The translations under genes were made by a program, and so were the position numbers. Positions 33,866 to 42,211 of a DNA stretch of 64,000 nt are shown here, piece by piece. The notes beneath the pieces were generated by a model. That model did no database searches and was not told the origin of the DNA. It saw only the letters and a program-made list of their open reading frames with translations. Position 1 is the stretch's first letter, and the number at the start of each line of letters is the position of its first letter. The DNA comes from Parasphingorhabdus cellanae (GTDB lineage: Bacteria; Pseudomonadota; Alphaproteobacteria; Sphingomonadales; Sphingomonadaceae), in assembly GCF_017498565.1 (NCBI RefSeq), contig NZ_CP071794.1:2222001-2286000 (forward strand), read 5' to 3'.

Positions 33866-35161
33866 CTATTTCCCGATGCAGAATTCCCCGAACAGGGTAT
33901 CGAGCATGTCTTCGGTGCTCGCCCGTCCTGTCAGCACATCGAGCGCCGCGCGGGCCAATCGCAATTGCTCGGCGATAATCAAATAGTCTTGCACTTCGGA
34001 TATCTGATGGAGACTCACCTGCGCTTCCGCCAGATGATCGGCCTGACGTTTGTTGACGCTGACCTCGTCACCACGCGGGACAATATCTTTCGCGCGATCC
34101 ACCAGCAACGTCACCAGCGCATCCATCCCGGCACCGGCTACCGGAGATACAGAAAGAACGCCGGAAGACTTTGGTTGATATTCGGCATGATCCTGGCGCG
34201 ATGCAATCTCGACCAGATTGGGTGCCTTCGGACCCTCCCCTTCCGGACCGAGCCACAATATCAGATCCGCTGTATCAAATTGCTGGCGCGCGCGATCAAT
34301 CCCTATCCGCTCTATTTCTTCCGCCCCTTCATCGCGAACACCGGCGGTGTCGATAAACAAAAAGGGTATGCCCTTGATCGCAATCGGCACCTCAATCACA
34401 TCGCGCGTCGTTCCCGCAATCGGAGAGACGATCGCCGCTTCTCTTTCGACAAGCGCATTGAGCAAAGTTGATTTGCCGCTATTGGGCGGACCGCCCAAAA
34501 CAACCCGAACCCCTTCGCGCAACTTTTCTGCGCGCGGGCGATCCAGCATGTTTTTCATTTCAGTCGCCAGTTTAGCGGCTGCCGATTGGACTACAGACAA
34601 TTGCGCGGGCGTCACATCGTCTTCGTCGGAAAAATCGAGCTCTGCCTCGACCATGGCGGAAAGGCGCAAGATGGTGTTTTGCCAATCCTCCACCTTTCGC
34701 GAAAGCGCTCCGCCTGCCGCCTGAACCGCGGAACGGCGTTGTAGCTCGGTCTCCGCGAAAAGCAGATCGGACAATCCCTCAGCTTCCGCTAAATCCATAC
34801 GCCCATGCGTAAAAGCCCGGCGGGTAAATTCCCCGGGTTCCGCTCGACGCAGTCCGTCCATATTTTCAAGTGCGGTTTCCAGCGCGCGAATGACAGCCCG
34901 GCCGCCGTGGCAATGAATTTCGGCCAGATCTTCACCACTCGCGCTACCTGGTCCCGGGAACCATAATATAAGAGCCGTATCAAGCAGTTCGCCACTGGCC
35001 GGGTCGGTCAGTTTTGCCAGACTGGCACGTCTTTCATGCGGCACGGAGCCACTCAGAACGCGCAAAACACCCGATGCTTGTGGACCGCTAATCCGGATGA
35101 CACCGATGGCCGCCGGTGGTTGCCCACTGGACAATGCAAAGATAGTGTCAGCCGCGGACAT
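33866..35161 (-). CDS. mnmE: tRNA modification GTPase MnmE
   Basis: A 431-aa protein: N-terminal tetrahydrofolate-binding domain ([20 protein letters not shown]), helical domain, and an inserted G domain with P-loop [14 protein letters not shown] near 220, G2/G3 (AGTTRDV, DTAGVRD). It ends in the conserved LFGEFCIGK, whose Cys is needed in the family. It works with MnmG in tRNA U34 modification. It heads the leftward operon with a DUF6489-like gene immediately upstream. Confidence 0.97.
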   Translation of the reverse strand: MSAADTIFALSSGQPPAAIGVIRISGPQASGVLRVLSGSVPHERRASLAKLTDPASGELLDTALILWFPGPGSASGEDLAEIHCHGGRAVIRALETALENMDGLRRAEPGEFTRRAFTHGRMDLAEAEGLSDLLFAETELQRRSAVQAAGGALSRKVEDWQNTILRLSAMVEAELDFSDEDDVTPAQLSVVQSAAAKLATEMKNMLDRPRAEKLREGVRVVLGGPPNSGKSTLLNALVEREAAIVSPIAGTTRDVIEVPIAIKGIPFLFIDTAGVRDEGAEEIERIGIDRARQQFDTADLILWLGPEGEGPKAPNLVEIASRQDHAEYQPKSSGVLSVSPVAGAGMDALVTLLVDRAKDIVPRGDEVSVNKRQADHLAEAQVSLHQISEVQDYLIIAEQLRLARAALDVLTGRASTEDMLDTLFGEFCIGK

Positions 35162-35179
35162 TATTTAACTATTTGATAT

Positions 35180-35443
35180 CTAATCTTTTTTCTTGGTCGA
35201 GGAAGATTTTCCGTTACCGGCACCCATCGCCCCGCTCACGAAGGAAGAGAACATCTTTATACCGGCCTCACCCATGGGGGCGATAATCTTGGTGAAATTC
35301 TGCAACTGCTCTACCGAACTGGCGCCCTGGAGGAATTTAGACAATTCTTTCACATAAGTTTCGTTGAGTTTTGCGACATCCGGCAGACCCATCATGCGGC
35401 GCGCTTCTTCGGGTGTGCAATCCAGCTCTACGGTTACTTTCAT
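35180..35443 (-). CDS. Small DUF6489-like protein
   Basis: An 87-aa acidic to neutral protein (MKVTVELDCTPEEARRMMGL start) with a predicted helical middle and a Gly/Lys/Ser-rich tail ending KKKD. I believe it belongs to DUF6489, a small family of sphingomonads and relatives with no known function. It is 18 bp ahead of mnmE in the same orientation and probably co-transcribed. No catalytic motif is visible. Confidence 0.65.
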   Translation of the reverse strand: MKVTVELDCTPEEARRMMGLPDVAKLNETYVKELSKFLQGASSVEQLQNFTKIIAPMGEAGIKMFSSFVSGAMGAGNGKSSSTKKKD

Positions 35444-35576
35444 ATTGGCTTCCTCTTATAATGTTGTTGAAGCGAAGTTCCCCCTCACCGCAACAGATGA
35501 TGTTCCACCTTGCCACAACAGGATATGGGGATAATGTGCACCAATAATCAAGTCATGATCAAAGGAGCGCAAGAAA

Positions 35577-36275
35577 ATGGATGAAATGAAACCGATTAAA
35601 ACGCTGAGCGGAGAAGCAGAATTTCCATGCTATGTCGCCAAGCCAGACGGTGAGGCCAAAGCGGCAATCATCGTGATTCAGGAAATTTTTGGTGTGAATC
35701 CGGGCATCAAGGCGAAATGCGATCATTGGGCCAAGGCCGGATATCTCGCCGTTGCGCCAGATCTGTTCTGGCGGATCAACGAAGGCACTGATCTTGATGC
35801 TGATATTCAGGAAGAATTTCAGGTCGCGCTCGATCTCATGGGCAAATTTGATCAGGATCAGGGCATCAGAGACATTGAAGCGGCGATTCATTTTGCCCGT
35901 GAAAGCGTCAATGGCGGAAAAGTCGGCTGCGTCGGTTATTGTCTGGGCGGGCGGCTCGCCTTTATGACGGCGGCGCGTACGGATATTGATGCCTCTGTTG
36001 GCTATTATGGCGTGGGTATCGATGGCCTTTTGGGCGAGAAAAACGCGATCGCGCATGATGTCATGCTGCATATCCCCACCTCCGATGGCTTTGTACCGGC
36101 TGATGCACAGGCAGCAATGCATGAAGGGCTGGACGACCACCCGAAGGTGACGCTGCACGATTATGAGGGGCTGGATCACGGATTTGCCGCTGAATTTGGG
36201 ACCCGGCGCGATGAAAAGGCGGCAAATCTGGCAGACGAACGCACGGCCGCCTTTTTCAAGGCGCATTTGGCGTGA
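35577..36275 (+). CDS. Dienelactone hydrolase family protein
   Basis: A 232-aa alpha/beta hydrolase. GCVGYCLGGRLAFM carries the Cys nucleophile typical of dienelactone hydrolases, near residue 122; VIQEIFGVNPGIK supplies the Glu seen in the family; and the His is in LDHGFAAEFG near the C-terminus. Dienelactone hydrolase opens the lactone ring in chlorocatechol pathways, but most relatives have unknown substrates. The SD AAAGGAG is 11 nt from the ATG. The next gene starts inside its stop codon. Confidence 0.87.
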   Translation: MDEMKPIKTLSGEAEFPCYVAKPDGEAKAAIIVIQEIFGVNPGIKAKCDHWAKAGYLAVAPDLFWRINEGTDLDADIQEEFQVALDLMGKFDQDQGIRDIEAAIHFARESVNGGKVGCVGYCLGGRLAFMTAARTDIDASVGYYGVGIDGLLGEKNAIAHDVMLHIPTSDGFVPADAQAAMHEGLDDHPKVTLHDYEGLDHGFAAEFGTRRDEKAANLADERTAAFFKAHLA

Positions 36276-36673
36276 GCACCCGGGACAATTTAAAAGCCTG
36301 GCACGCCCGCATGGCCGACAAAAGCGAAGCCGCGCTAAGCGCGCAACTCGCCGACAATGCGGTATTCCACTCCCCCGTCGTGCATACGCCGCAGGCCGGA
36401 AAGCCCATCGTTATGGCCTATCTGCTGGCGGCGGATAATGTCCTGGGGAATGATAGTTTCCGGTATATGCGAGAGATTATCGACGATGGCGCCAATATGG
36501 CGATGCTGGAATTTGAGCTGCAATTGGATGATATTCAGGTCAATGGTGTCGATATCATCAGCTGGAATGACGACGGCAAAATTCAGGATTTCAAGGTCAT
36601 GGTCCGCCCATTACAGGCGATCAACAAGGTCTGGGATGAAATGGGTAAGATGCTGGAGAAGATGAAGGCCTAG
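36272..36673 (+). CDS. NTF2-like / SnoaL-like protein
   Basis: A 133-aa protein with a GTG start overlapping the stop of the hydrolase gene (GTGA). The cone-shaped NTF2 fold is suggested by LADNAVFHSPVVHTPQAGK at residues 26-44 and the C-terminal DDGKIQDFKVMVRPLQAI. Such proteins act as small isomerases, hydratases or ligand-binding partners. Coupled translation suggests it works with the hydrolase. Function is otherwise unknown. Confidence 0.75.
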   Translation: MSTRDNLKAWHARMADKSEAALSAQLADNAVFHSPVVHTPQAGKPIVMAYLLAADNVLGNDSFRYMREIIDDGANMAMLEFELQLDDIQVNGVDIISWNDDGKIQDFKVMVRPLQAINKVWDEMGKMLEKMKA

Positions 36674-37192
36674 CTACATGCCAATTGTATTACATACTTC
36701 TTCTAGTATTTTTTCGTCATGAGTCCAATTACCTGTACGTTGCGGTTCGTACATCTCGACGACAGGAGCTAGTTCCAGAATAAGATCTGATACACCAACC
36801 ATAAATGAAAAAGCTAATTGGCGGCTTTTGGTTAAATCTATCATCTGCTGGTCATTGTTGACAAAAATGACCGATTCTTCAGATATCAGAAATAAAGAGT
36901 TGCCGGTCTTCGCGAACAACTCCGCTGCGGCCCTGTTATTAGGCAATTCTTCCTCTTTACATAAGTTCTGAAGGACCTCTTTCACCCTTAAAGGGCGAAT
37001 TCCGATATCCAACATTTTCTTAATTGCCCGTAGTACAATCAAATCTCTGAATGTATACTTTTTGACCTTGCCGTGTCGTCGGTCTTCCCAATTTTCTCGA
37101 ATGAAAATTTCAGTTCGTTCCAAGTATCCAAGCATATGCGGTTTTGAAAAACCAGCAATCCTACTTATTTCTGCTGCGTAATACTTATCCAT
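36674..37192 (-). CDS. MerR-like HTH transcriptional regulator
   Basis: A 172-aa protein with a MerR-type winged HTH: EISRIAGFSKPHMLGYLER, then YTFRDLIVLRAIKKMLDIGI and RPLRVKEVLQNL. The C-terminal 90 residues match nothing I recognise, lack the Cys residues of metal-sensing MerRs, and may be a ligand or protein-binding domain. Codon use is AT-rich compared with its neighbours, suggesting transfer. Its start codon directly abuts a 28-bp dyad that is probably its operator. A small ORF is divergent. Confidence 0.72.
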   Translation of the reverse strand: MDKYYAAEISRIAGFSKPHMLGYLERTEIFIRENWEDRRHGKVKKYTFRDLIVLRAIKKMLDIGIRPLRVKEVLQNLCKEEELPNNRAAAELFAKTGNSLFLISEESVIFVNNDQQMIDLTKSRQLAFSFMVGVSDLILELAPVVEMYEPQRTGNWTHDEKILEEVCNTIGM

Positions 37193-37220
37193 TTACTGAG
37201 TATTGCACAAAACTCAGTAA
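37193..37220. promoter_or_regulatory. Dyad operator candidate of the MerR-like regulator
   Basis: TTACTGAGT (37193-37201) and ACTCAGTAA (37212-37220) are perfect inverted copies around a 10-bp spacer. The dyad touches the regulator's start codon and lies 80 bp ahead of the divergent small ORF, an arrangement typical of autoregulation. Confidence 0.6.
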
Positions 37221-37299
37221 TTCAAAAGTAGAACATCATAGGAACTCAACATATAGTCGGAAAGAAGGAGCATAAATACTATATAAGGTGGTTTTAGCT

Positions 37300-37482
37300 A
37301 TGGTTGTTGGTAAAATTTGGTTTACAAATCTTAACGATTGGCACGGTCAGCTATTTGACAGTGAGACTGATACAGAAATCGGAGAAGTTTGGTCGGCACC
37401 TCAACGCGGTGCCGTTATAGGTCAAATGAGCAATTGGATTCCTCTAACCCACCTCCAATTTATCGATGTAGGGTGGCCTTAA
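37300..37482 (+). CDS. Small uncharacterised protein, divergent from the MerR-like gene
   Basis: A 60-aa ORF from ATG 37300 with SD-like AAGGTGG 9 nt upstream; a GTG at 37288 would add four residues. The sequence is rich in Trp, Gly and acidic residues (KIWFTNLNDWHGQLFDSETD) and ends in FIDVGWP. There is no signal peptide or TM helix. I do not recognise the family. AT-rich codon use matches the neighbouring regulator rather than the flanking genes, so the two may have arrived together. Confidence 0.5.
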   Translation: MVVGKIWFTNLNDWHGQLFDSETDTEIGEVWSAPQRGAVIGQMSNWIPLTHLQFIDVGWP

Positions 37483-37499
37483 TCTGCTCCCCATCTGCC

Positions 37500-38222
37500 T
37501 TAAAACAGCGTCATCATCCCTAGTTTAGGATCGACGATACCGTCATAAATCATGCGCCCAGCGACCCAGACGATCACCGCCAGACCGATATAAGCTATCC
37601 ACTTATACCGCTCGATATATTTGGCAATCACATTGGCCGCGAGACCCATTAGCGCGACCGATAACAGCAATCCGACAACCAATATGCCGGGATGCTCGCG
37701 CGCGGCCCCAGCAACGCCGAGAACATTGTCGAGGCTCATCGAGATATCGGCTGCTGTAACCGCCCAGACGGCTCCCCAGAATGTCTTGGTAGATTTCACG
37801 CCGCTATGTTCGTCACCGGCAATTTCTGGAGAACCGGGAGACTCCCCTTCATGGAAAATTTCACGCCAGAAATTCCATGCCACCCACAAAAGCAGCAAAC
37901 CACCAGCAAAAATCAGTCCCACGATCGAAAGCAGCATGCTTACCGCGAGCGCAAAAATGATCCGCATGATCAAGGCTGCGCTGATACCGATGATAATCAC
38001 CTTGCGGCGCTGATCTGGCGGCAGACCACCGGCCAGCGCGCCGACCACAATCGCATTATCGGCCGCGAAAACCAGATCGATCAAGACCACCTGGCCAAAG
38101 GCCGCGAGTGCTTCCGGCGATCCGATATTCGAAAAATCATGGACAATCGCTGCCCAAATATCGGCAGGAGAACCGAGTCCGTCGGGCAATGCAGCGGTCA
38201 GTATAAAAAGAAGATCAATCAT
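37500..38222 (-). CDS. TerC family integral membrane protein
   Basis: A 240-aa inner-membrane protein with about seven hydrophobic helices. VVLIDLVFAADNAIVVGALA and AADISMSLDNVLGVAGAARE contain the paired D-N motifs of TerC/YjbE-type carriers. Bacterial members export manganese or affect metal and tellurite stress; here that role is inferred from family. Its start overlaps the stop of the monooxygenase-like gene by 4 bp (ATGA), so both are likely one operon. Confidence 0.88.
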   Translation of the reverse strand: MIDLLFILTAALPDGLGSPADIWAAIVHDFSNIGSPEALAAFGQVVLIDLVFAADNAIVVGALAGGLPPDQRRKVIIIGISAALIMRIIFALAVSMLLSIVGLIFAGGLLLLWVAWNFWREIFHEGESPGSPEIAGDEHSGVKSTKTFWGAVWAVTAADISMSLDNVLGVAGAAREHPGILVVGLLLSVALMGLAANVIAKYIERYKWIAYIGLAVIVWVAGRMIYDGIVDPKLGMMTLF

Positions 38223-38515
38223 GAAAAAATCGAAGGTCCAAAATAAGTTACGGTCGGCATAGGGTCATAAAAGTCATGAAGCAAGGCGCGCCATTGGGGA
38301 TATTCCGGAGACTTGCGAAAGCCGTCGCGATGGGATTCGACCGAATCCCATCCGACCAACAACAGATATTGGTTAGGACCGTCTACCAACGGACGAACTT
38401 CTATCGACTGAAAGCCGGGCTGAGCTGCAATAAGCGGCTTTGCCTTTTGCATCGCTGCGACAAACTGATCGGACTGCCCCACTTTGACCTGCAGCAAAGC
38501 CTGTTCCATAATCAT
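38219..38515 (-). CDS. Antibiotic biosynthesis monooxygenase (ABM) domain protein
   Basis: A 98-aa single-domain ferredoxin-like protein from ATG 38515, which has SD GAGG 6 nt upstream. A longer frame from 38686 overlaps rho and is rejected. QALLQVKVGQSDQFVAAMQK starts the ABM fold and LLVGWDSVESHRDGFRKSPE carries the typical W-S-E and H residues. Family members include heme-degrading and quinol monooxygenases. It lies 53 bp past rho and overlaps the terC-like start. The substrate is unknown. Confidence 0.82.
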   Translation of the reverse strand: MIMEQALLQVKVGQSDQFVAAMQKAKPLIAAQPGFQSIEVRPLVDGPNQYLLLVGWDSVESHRDGFRKSPEYPQWRALLHDFYDPMPTVTYFGPSIFS

Positions 38516-38568
38516 AACTGGCCTCTGCTCCCAGCCGCGCTCAGAGGGAGCGCACCGTTTGAATCTTC

Positions 38569-39825
38569 CTATTGATTCATGCTGTCGAAGAAATCGTCGT
38601 TGGCTTTGCTGTCCTTCATCTTGTCGAGTAGGAATTCCATCGCGTCGATCGTACCCATTTGCATGAGGATACGGCGCAGCACCCACATTTTCTTGAGCTT
38701 GTCATCCTCGACCAGCAATTCTTCCTTACGTGTACCGGATTTGCCAACATCCAGCGCCGGGAAGATCCGTTTGTCGGCAACTTTGCGATCCAGCACGATT
38801 TCGGAGTTACCGGTGCCTTTAAATTCTTCAAAGATAACCTCGTCCATCCGGCTACCGGTATCAATCAGCGCGGTTGCGATGATGGAAAGCGAACCGCCTT
38901 CCTCAATATTACGCGCGGCACCGAAAAACCGTTTCGGACGTTGCAAAGCATTGGCATCCACACCACCGGTCAGCACCTTGCCGGAGCTTGGCACGACCGT
39001 ATTATAGGCGCGGCCCAGACGCGTGATAGAGTCGAGAAGAATGACAACATCATGCTTGTGCTCGACCAAGCGTTTGGCTTTTTCAATAACCATTTCAGCA
39101 ACTTGCACGTGGCGTGTCGCCGGTTCGTCAAAGGTGGAACTGATCACTTCGCCCTTCACTGAGCGCTGCATATCGGTCACCTCTTCCGGCCGTTCATCGA
39201 TCAGCAGAACGAGCAGATAAACTTCCGGATGGTTGTCGGTAATCGCCTTGGCGATATTTTGCAGCAGAACGGTTTTACCTGTCCGCGGCGGTGCCACGAT
39301 TAGGGCACGCTGGCCTTTGCCTTGCGGCGAAATAATATCGATGACGCGGGCTGACTTGTCTTTGACCGTCGGGTCGAGACTGTCGAGGGTCAGCTTCTCA
39401 TCCGGGTAAAGCGGGGTGAGATTGTCAAAATTAACCCGGTGACGGACCGCATCGGGCTCGTCAAAGTTGATCGCGGTCAGTTTCGTCAACGCGAAATAGC
39501 GTTCGCCGTCCCGCGGCGCCCGAATTTCGCCTTCGACCGTATCGCCGGTGCGCAGGCCGAATTTACGGACCTGGTTCGGTGAGACATAAATATCGTCAGG
39601 GCCGGCGAGATAATTGGCTTCAGGCGAGCGCAAAAAGCCGAAACCGTCGGGCAGCACTTCAATTGTGCCGAGGCCCATGATCAGTTCGTCCTGATCCGCG
39701 AGTTCTTTCAGAATCGCGAACATCAGATCCTGTTTGCGCAAGGTAGATGCGCTTTCAACGCCCAGTTCTTCCGCCATGGAGACGAGACCAGCGGGCGATT
39801 TTTCTTTTAGTTCTTTTAAATGCAT
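38569..39825 (-). CDS. rho: Transcription termination factor Rho
   Basis: A 418-aa hexameric RNA helicase. The N-terminal Rho domain starts [20 protein letters not shown], and an RNA-binding cold-shock-like domain has [13 protein letters not shown]. Walker A is [18 protein letters not shown] near 178, Walker B is [16 protein letters not shown], and the R-finger region is near 366. It ends transcripts in a factor-dependent way, which fits the few hairpin terminators in the window. It is near hemE and the origin, as in other Alphaproteobacteria. Confidence 0.97.
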   Translation of the reverse strand: MHLKELKEKSPAGLVSMAEELGVESASTLRKQDLMFAILKELADQDELIMGLGTIEVLPDGFGFLRSPEANYLAGPDDIYVSPNQVRKFGLRTGDTVEGEIRAPRDGERYFALTKLTAINFDEPDAVRHRVNFDNLTPLYPDEKLTLDSLDPTVKDKSARVIDIISPQGKGQRALIVAPPRTGKTVLLQNIAKAITDNHPEVYLLVLLIDERPEEVTDMQRSVKGEVISSTFDEPATRHVQVAEMVIEKAKRLVEHKHDVVILLDSITRLGRAYNTVVPSSGKVLTGGVDANALQRPKRFFGAARNIEEGGSLSIIATALIDTGSRMDEVIFEEFKGTGNSEIVLDRKVADKRIFPALDVGKSGTRKEELLVEDDKLKKMWVLRRILMQMGTIDAMEFLLDKMKDSKANDDFFDSMNQ

Positions 39826-39997
39826 GGAGGTTTATCCAAAAATATTAGGAAGTTATTTTGTTTTTGCATGTGTGCAGCATATGCGCCGTCAAATTTTCAC
39901 ATGAAAGGTAGCCCGGACGGGCTTTAGCAGTCAATTACGCTTGCTGGACGACCCTGTCAAATGTAGTTTCGTAAATTACAGCGTTTCGGAAAAGACC

Positions 39998-40426
39998 ATG
40001 GTAGCAGCTAAAATAGCCCCAGAGAACAAATTTGCATTTGATCATCCTCCAGAACCAGATGTGATGATTTGGTTTGTCTTGGCTATTCTGATGGCCATTT
40101 TTGTCTCAATGCTAGTGATTTTTGCCAAGAACATGACAACCAACAGCAAGAGCATTAAGTTGAAACCTGAAAGATATGCTCTCTGGACGAGTTATCTAAA
40201 GACTGCATCAATATGCTCACTCTTGATAGGATTAATTGGTTCCTTGATTGGTGTTTATCGTACACTCATCAAGATGGCGATGTTTGAAGTTTATAACTTT
40301 GAGGGATCAATAGGACCTATTGGAGAAGCGTTGATTTTTCTTATAATCGGAATTGCAATTGCTTTCCTTGGATATGGTCTTGAATTTATCGGCCGATGGA
40401 AAGGTGTAGCAGCCATGAACAAATAG
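39998..40426 (+). CDS. Three-TM membrane protein resembling MotA/TolQ/ExbB
   Basis: A 142-aa protein from ATG 39998 (SD-like GGAAAAG); an in-frame start at 39941 adds 19 weak residues. Three hydrophobic segments: IWFVLAILMAIFVSMLVIF, CSLLIGLIGSLIGVYRTLI and GEALIFLIIGIAIAFLGYGL. The last two resemble the MotA/TolQ/ExbB proton-channel motif (GLLGTVxGxxxxF then IxEALxxTxxGLxxAI), but the protein is much shorter than ExbB, and no ExbD/TolR partner is adjacent. Codon use is AT-rich, and the gene runs against rho and hemJ. Function is unknown. Confidence 0.6.
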   Translation: MVAAKIAPENKFAFDHPPEPDVMIWFVLAILMAIFVSMLVIFAKNMTTNSKSIKLKPERYALWTSYLKTASICSLLIGLIGSLIGVYRTLIKMAMFEVYNFEGSIGPIGEALIFLIIGIAIAFLGYGLEFIGRWKGVAAMNK

Positions 40427-40434
40427 TTTAATTT

Positions 40435-40878
40435 CTAGAACGGTTTTACGATCACCAAAATTACAATGATCGCCGCTGCAATGCCAGGCACTTCATTGAC
40501 CAGTCGCAATTTTTTGTCGGTCATCGTCCGCTCACCGCGCGCCAGCTTTTTGACATAGCCCATCATCCAGCCATGATAGCCAGAGAGCAGCAAAACCGCG
40601 AGCAATTTGGCATGGAACCAGCCTTGGCTGAACGCGCCGATATCGTAAGCGAGAAACAGACCCAAAACCCAGACAATGATCATCGCAGGGTTGAGAATGA
40701 TCTTGCGCAATTTTCCCTCGCGCTCAATCCATTTGCCGTCTTCTTCTGATCCGACCGCGCTTTCCTGATGATAGACGAAGAACCGCGGCATCATGAACAG
40801 ACCGGCCATCCAGAATATGACGAATATAAGATGGGCGGATTTTAACCAGAGATAGAGCATGGAAAGATATTCATTCAT
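40435..40878 (-). CDS. hemJ: Protoporphyrinogen oxidase HemJ
   Basis: A 147-aa membrane protein with four predicted helices. It carries LKSAHLIFVIFWMAGLFMMP, with the conserved His and Met, then WFHAKLLAVLLLSGYHGWM and RLVNEVP, the HemJ/UPF0093 signature. HemJ oxidises protoporphyrinogen IX in many proteobacteria. Its start overlaps the hemE stop (ATGA), so the two heme genes form an operon. Confidence 0.9.
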   Translation of the reverse strand: MNEYLSMLYLWLKSAHLIFVIFWMAGLFMMPRFFVYHQESAVGSEEDGKWIEREGKLRKIILNPAMIIVWVLGLFLAYDIGAFSQGWFHAKLLAVLLLSGYHGWMMGYVKKLARGERTMTDKKLRLVNEVPGIAAAIIVILVIVKPF

Positions 40879-41909
40879 TGCCGGACAAGTGTAAGCAGCT
40901 TTTCCACATGTTCAATGGGTGTGTCCGGCAAAATCCCGTGGCCGAGATTGAAAATATGCGGCCGATCTTCAAACACTTGCAAGATATGACGCGCCGATTT
41001 TTCCAGCGCGTCGCCGCCAGCGATAAGGGCGAGTGGGTCGAGATTGCCTTGCAGCGGGAGATCCGCTGGCAGATTTTTATGCGCCCAGACCGGATCGACC
41101 GTCTCGTCCAGACCAATGGCATCAGCGCCTGTTTCTTGGGCATAAGCGACCAGCTTTGCACCTGCTCCTTTGGGGAAACCGATAACCGGCAAATCAGGGT
41201 GCACCGCCTTTATCCGCGCTATAATTTCTGCATTGGGCGCAATTACCCATTTTTCAAATTGCGCGGGCGATAACGTCCCCGCCCAGCTATCGAATAGTTG
41301 TATCGCATCCACGCCCGCGTCAATCTGACCGAGCAGATAGGTCACGGTGTTTTCGATAATCGCATTGATCAATTCTGAAAAAGCCGCTTCGTCCTTATAG
41401 GCATAGCGCCGCGTGACCGCCTGATCCTTGCTGCCTTGCCCATGGATCATATAGGTCGCGATGGTCCAGGGGCTGCCGGCAAAGCCCATGAAGGTCGTTT
41501 TGTCATCCAGCTGCGCAGCGACTTGTCGAACTGTATTGTAAATAGCTTCAAAATGCTCTGGAGCAGCCTCTAGAGAGGACAAAGCCGCATCGACTAACCT
41601 TGGTGACAGCCGGGGTCCTTCCCCCACCTCAAACCACAGTTTCTGACCCATGCCATGGGGCACGATCAAAATGTCGGAAAACAGGATCGCCCCGTCAAAA
41701 TCAAAGCGCTTAATTGGTTGAATCGTAACTTCCGCCGCCGCCTTTGCATCATAGCAAAGCTCCAGAAATCCGCCTTTTTGTGCGCGTAATTCGCGATATT
41801 CCGGTAAATAACGCCCGGCTTGGCGCATAAGCCAGACCGGAGTCTGAGACGTTTTTCTGCCGTGCAAAGTTTCGAGCAGGATTTTCTGGGAGTCGGTCGC
41901 GTCAGGCAT
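40875..41909 (-). CDS. hemE: Uroporphyrinogen decarboxylase HemE
   Basis: A 344-aa enzyme from ATG 41909; a TTG at 41927 would add six residues. It decarboxylates uroporphyrinogen III to coproporphyrinogen III. PVWLMRQAGRYLPEYRELR is the N-terminal signature, followed by FSDILIVPHGMG and the second signature GFAGSPWTIATYMI. LGHGILPDTPIEHV closes the protein. In Caulobacter and relatives hemE borders the chromosome origin, and here its 5' end also faces the oriC segment. Confidence 0.97.
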   Translation of the reverse strand: MPDATDSQKILLETLHGRKTSQTPVWLMRQAGRYLPEYRELRAQKGGFLELCYDAKAAAEVTIQPIKRFDFDGAILFSDILIVPHGMGQKLWFEVGEGPRLSPRLVDAALSSLEAAPEHFEAIYNTVRQVAAQLDDKTTFMGFAGSPWTIATYMIHGQGSKDQAVTRRYAYKDEAAFSELINAIIENTVTYLLGQIDAGVDAIQLFDSWAGTLSPAQFEKWVIAPNAEIIARIKAVHPDLPVIGFPKGAGAKLVAYAQETGADAIGLDETVDPVWAHKNLPADLPLQGNLDPLALIAGGDALEKSARHILQVFEDRPHIFNLGHGILPDTPIEHVEKLLTLVRQ

Positions 41910-41973
41910 AAGATAAGGGTCACCCAATATAATAATATAGTATATTTAAAGAATCTTGTTGATGATGATAGAA

Positions 41974-41982
41974 CGTGGATAG
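41974..41982 (-). promoter_or_regulatory. Weak DnaA box
   Basis: CGTGGATAG, reverse complement CTATCCACG, differs from TTATCCACA at two positions. It is next to the AT-rich stretch, where weak boxes often help DnaA filament formation. Confidence 0.45.
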
Positions 41983-42032
41983 CAGAGGTAAAGCGGGTCT
42001 ACCGCGATTACAAACAGATTGACAGATGGCTG

Positions 42033-42048
42033 TTAACGAAAAATTTAC
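42033..42048 (+). promoter_or_regulatory. CtrA-like binding site in oriC
   Basis: TTAACGAAAAATTTAC fits the CtrA pattern TTAA-N7-TTAAC with one mismatch. CtrA blocks initiation at Caulobacter oriC. Whether this organism uses CtrA in that way is not known. Confidence 0.4.
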
Positions 42049-42070
42049 CGATTCCCAAATTTGATCCCCA

Positions 42071-42079
42071 TTATCCACA
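42071..42079 (+). promoter_or_regulatory. DnaA box (perfect)
   Basis: TTATCCACA, identical to the strong DnaA consensus. Confidence 0.9.
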
Positions 42080-42082
42080 ATC

Positions 42083-42091
42083 TGTGGATGA
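42083..42091 (-). promoter_or_regulatory. DnaA box (one mismatch)
   Basis: TGTGGATGA, reverse complement TCATCCACA. With the preceding box it forms an inverted pair 3 bp apart. Confidence 0.8.
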
Positions 42092-42112
42092 AAATTGTGA
42101 AACTTGACCGGC

Positions 42113-42121
42113 TGTGGATAG
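42113..42121 (-). promoter_or_regulatory. DnaA box (one mismatch)
   Basis: TGTGGATAG, reverse complement CTATCCACA, 21 bp past the preceding box. Confidence 0.8.
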
Positions 42122-42180
42122 AAATCGGGATGATGGGGATCGAAATAGCAGACCCAAAAATCCCGCATTCATCCCTTGCT

Positions 42181-42189
42181 TTATCCACA
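42181..42189 (+). promoter_or_regulatory. DnaA box (perfect)
   Basis: TTATCCACA, 22 bp before the ppsR ATG. Confidence 0.9.
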
Positions 42190-42211
42190 ATGAAATCACA
42201 GGGTTGCGGGC

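Larger units (their letters stand above)
41928..42211. other. oriC: Chromosomal replication origin oriC
   Basis: A gene-free segment between divergent hemE and ppsR. It starts with an AT-rich stretch (about 41930-41960, AATATAATAATATAGTATAT), a likely unwinding element. A weak DnaA box, a CtrA-like site and four good DnaA boxes between 42071 and 42189 follow. GANTC sites are at 41951 and 42050. Genes on both sides mostly point away from it, and parS sites flank it. Caulobacter oriC lies in the same gene context (hemE, then the gene before maf, aroE, coaE and dnaQ). The start of replication here is inferred. Confidence 0.9.

Noticed and set aside
38516..38686. N-terminal extension of the ABM protein into rho
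   Set aside because: It overlaps the rho 3' end and lacks the ABM fold; ATG 38515 has a proper SD.
41951..41982. GATGATGATAG run beside the AT-rich part of oriC as a DnaA-trio
   Set aside because: The trinucleotide runs next to a weak DnaA box, but in neither direction does it read as repeated 3'-GAT-5' in phase with that box.
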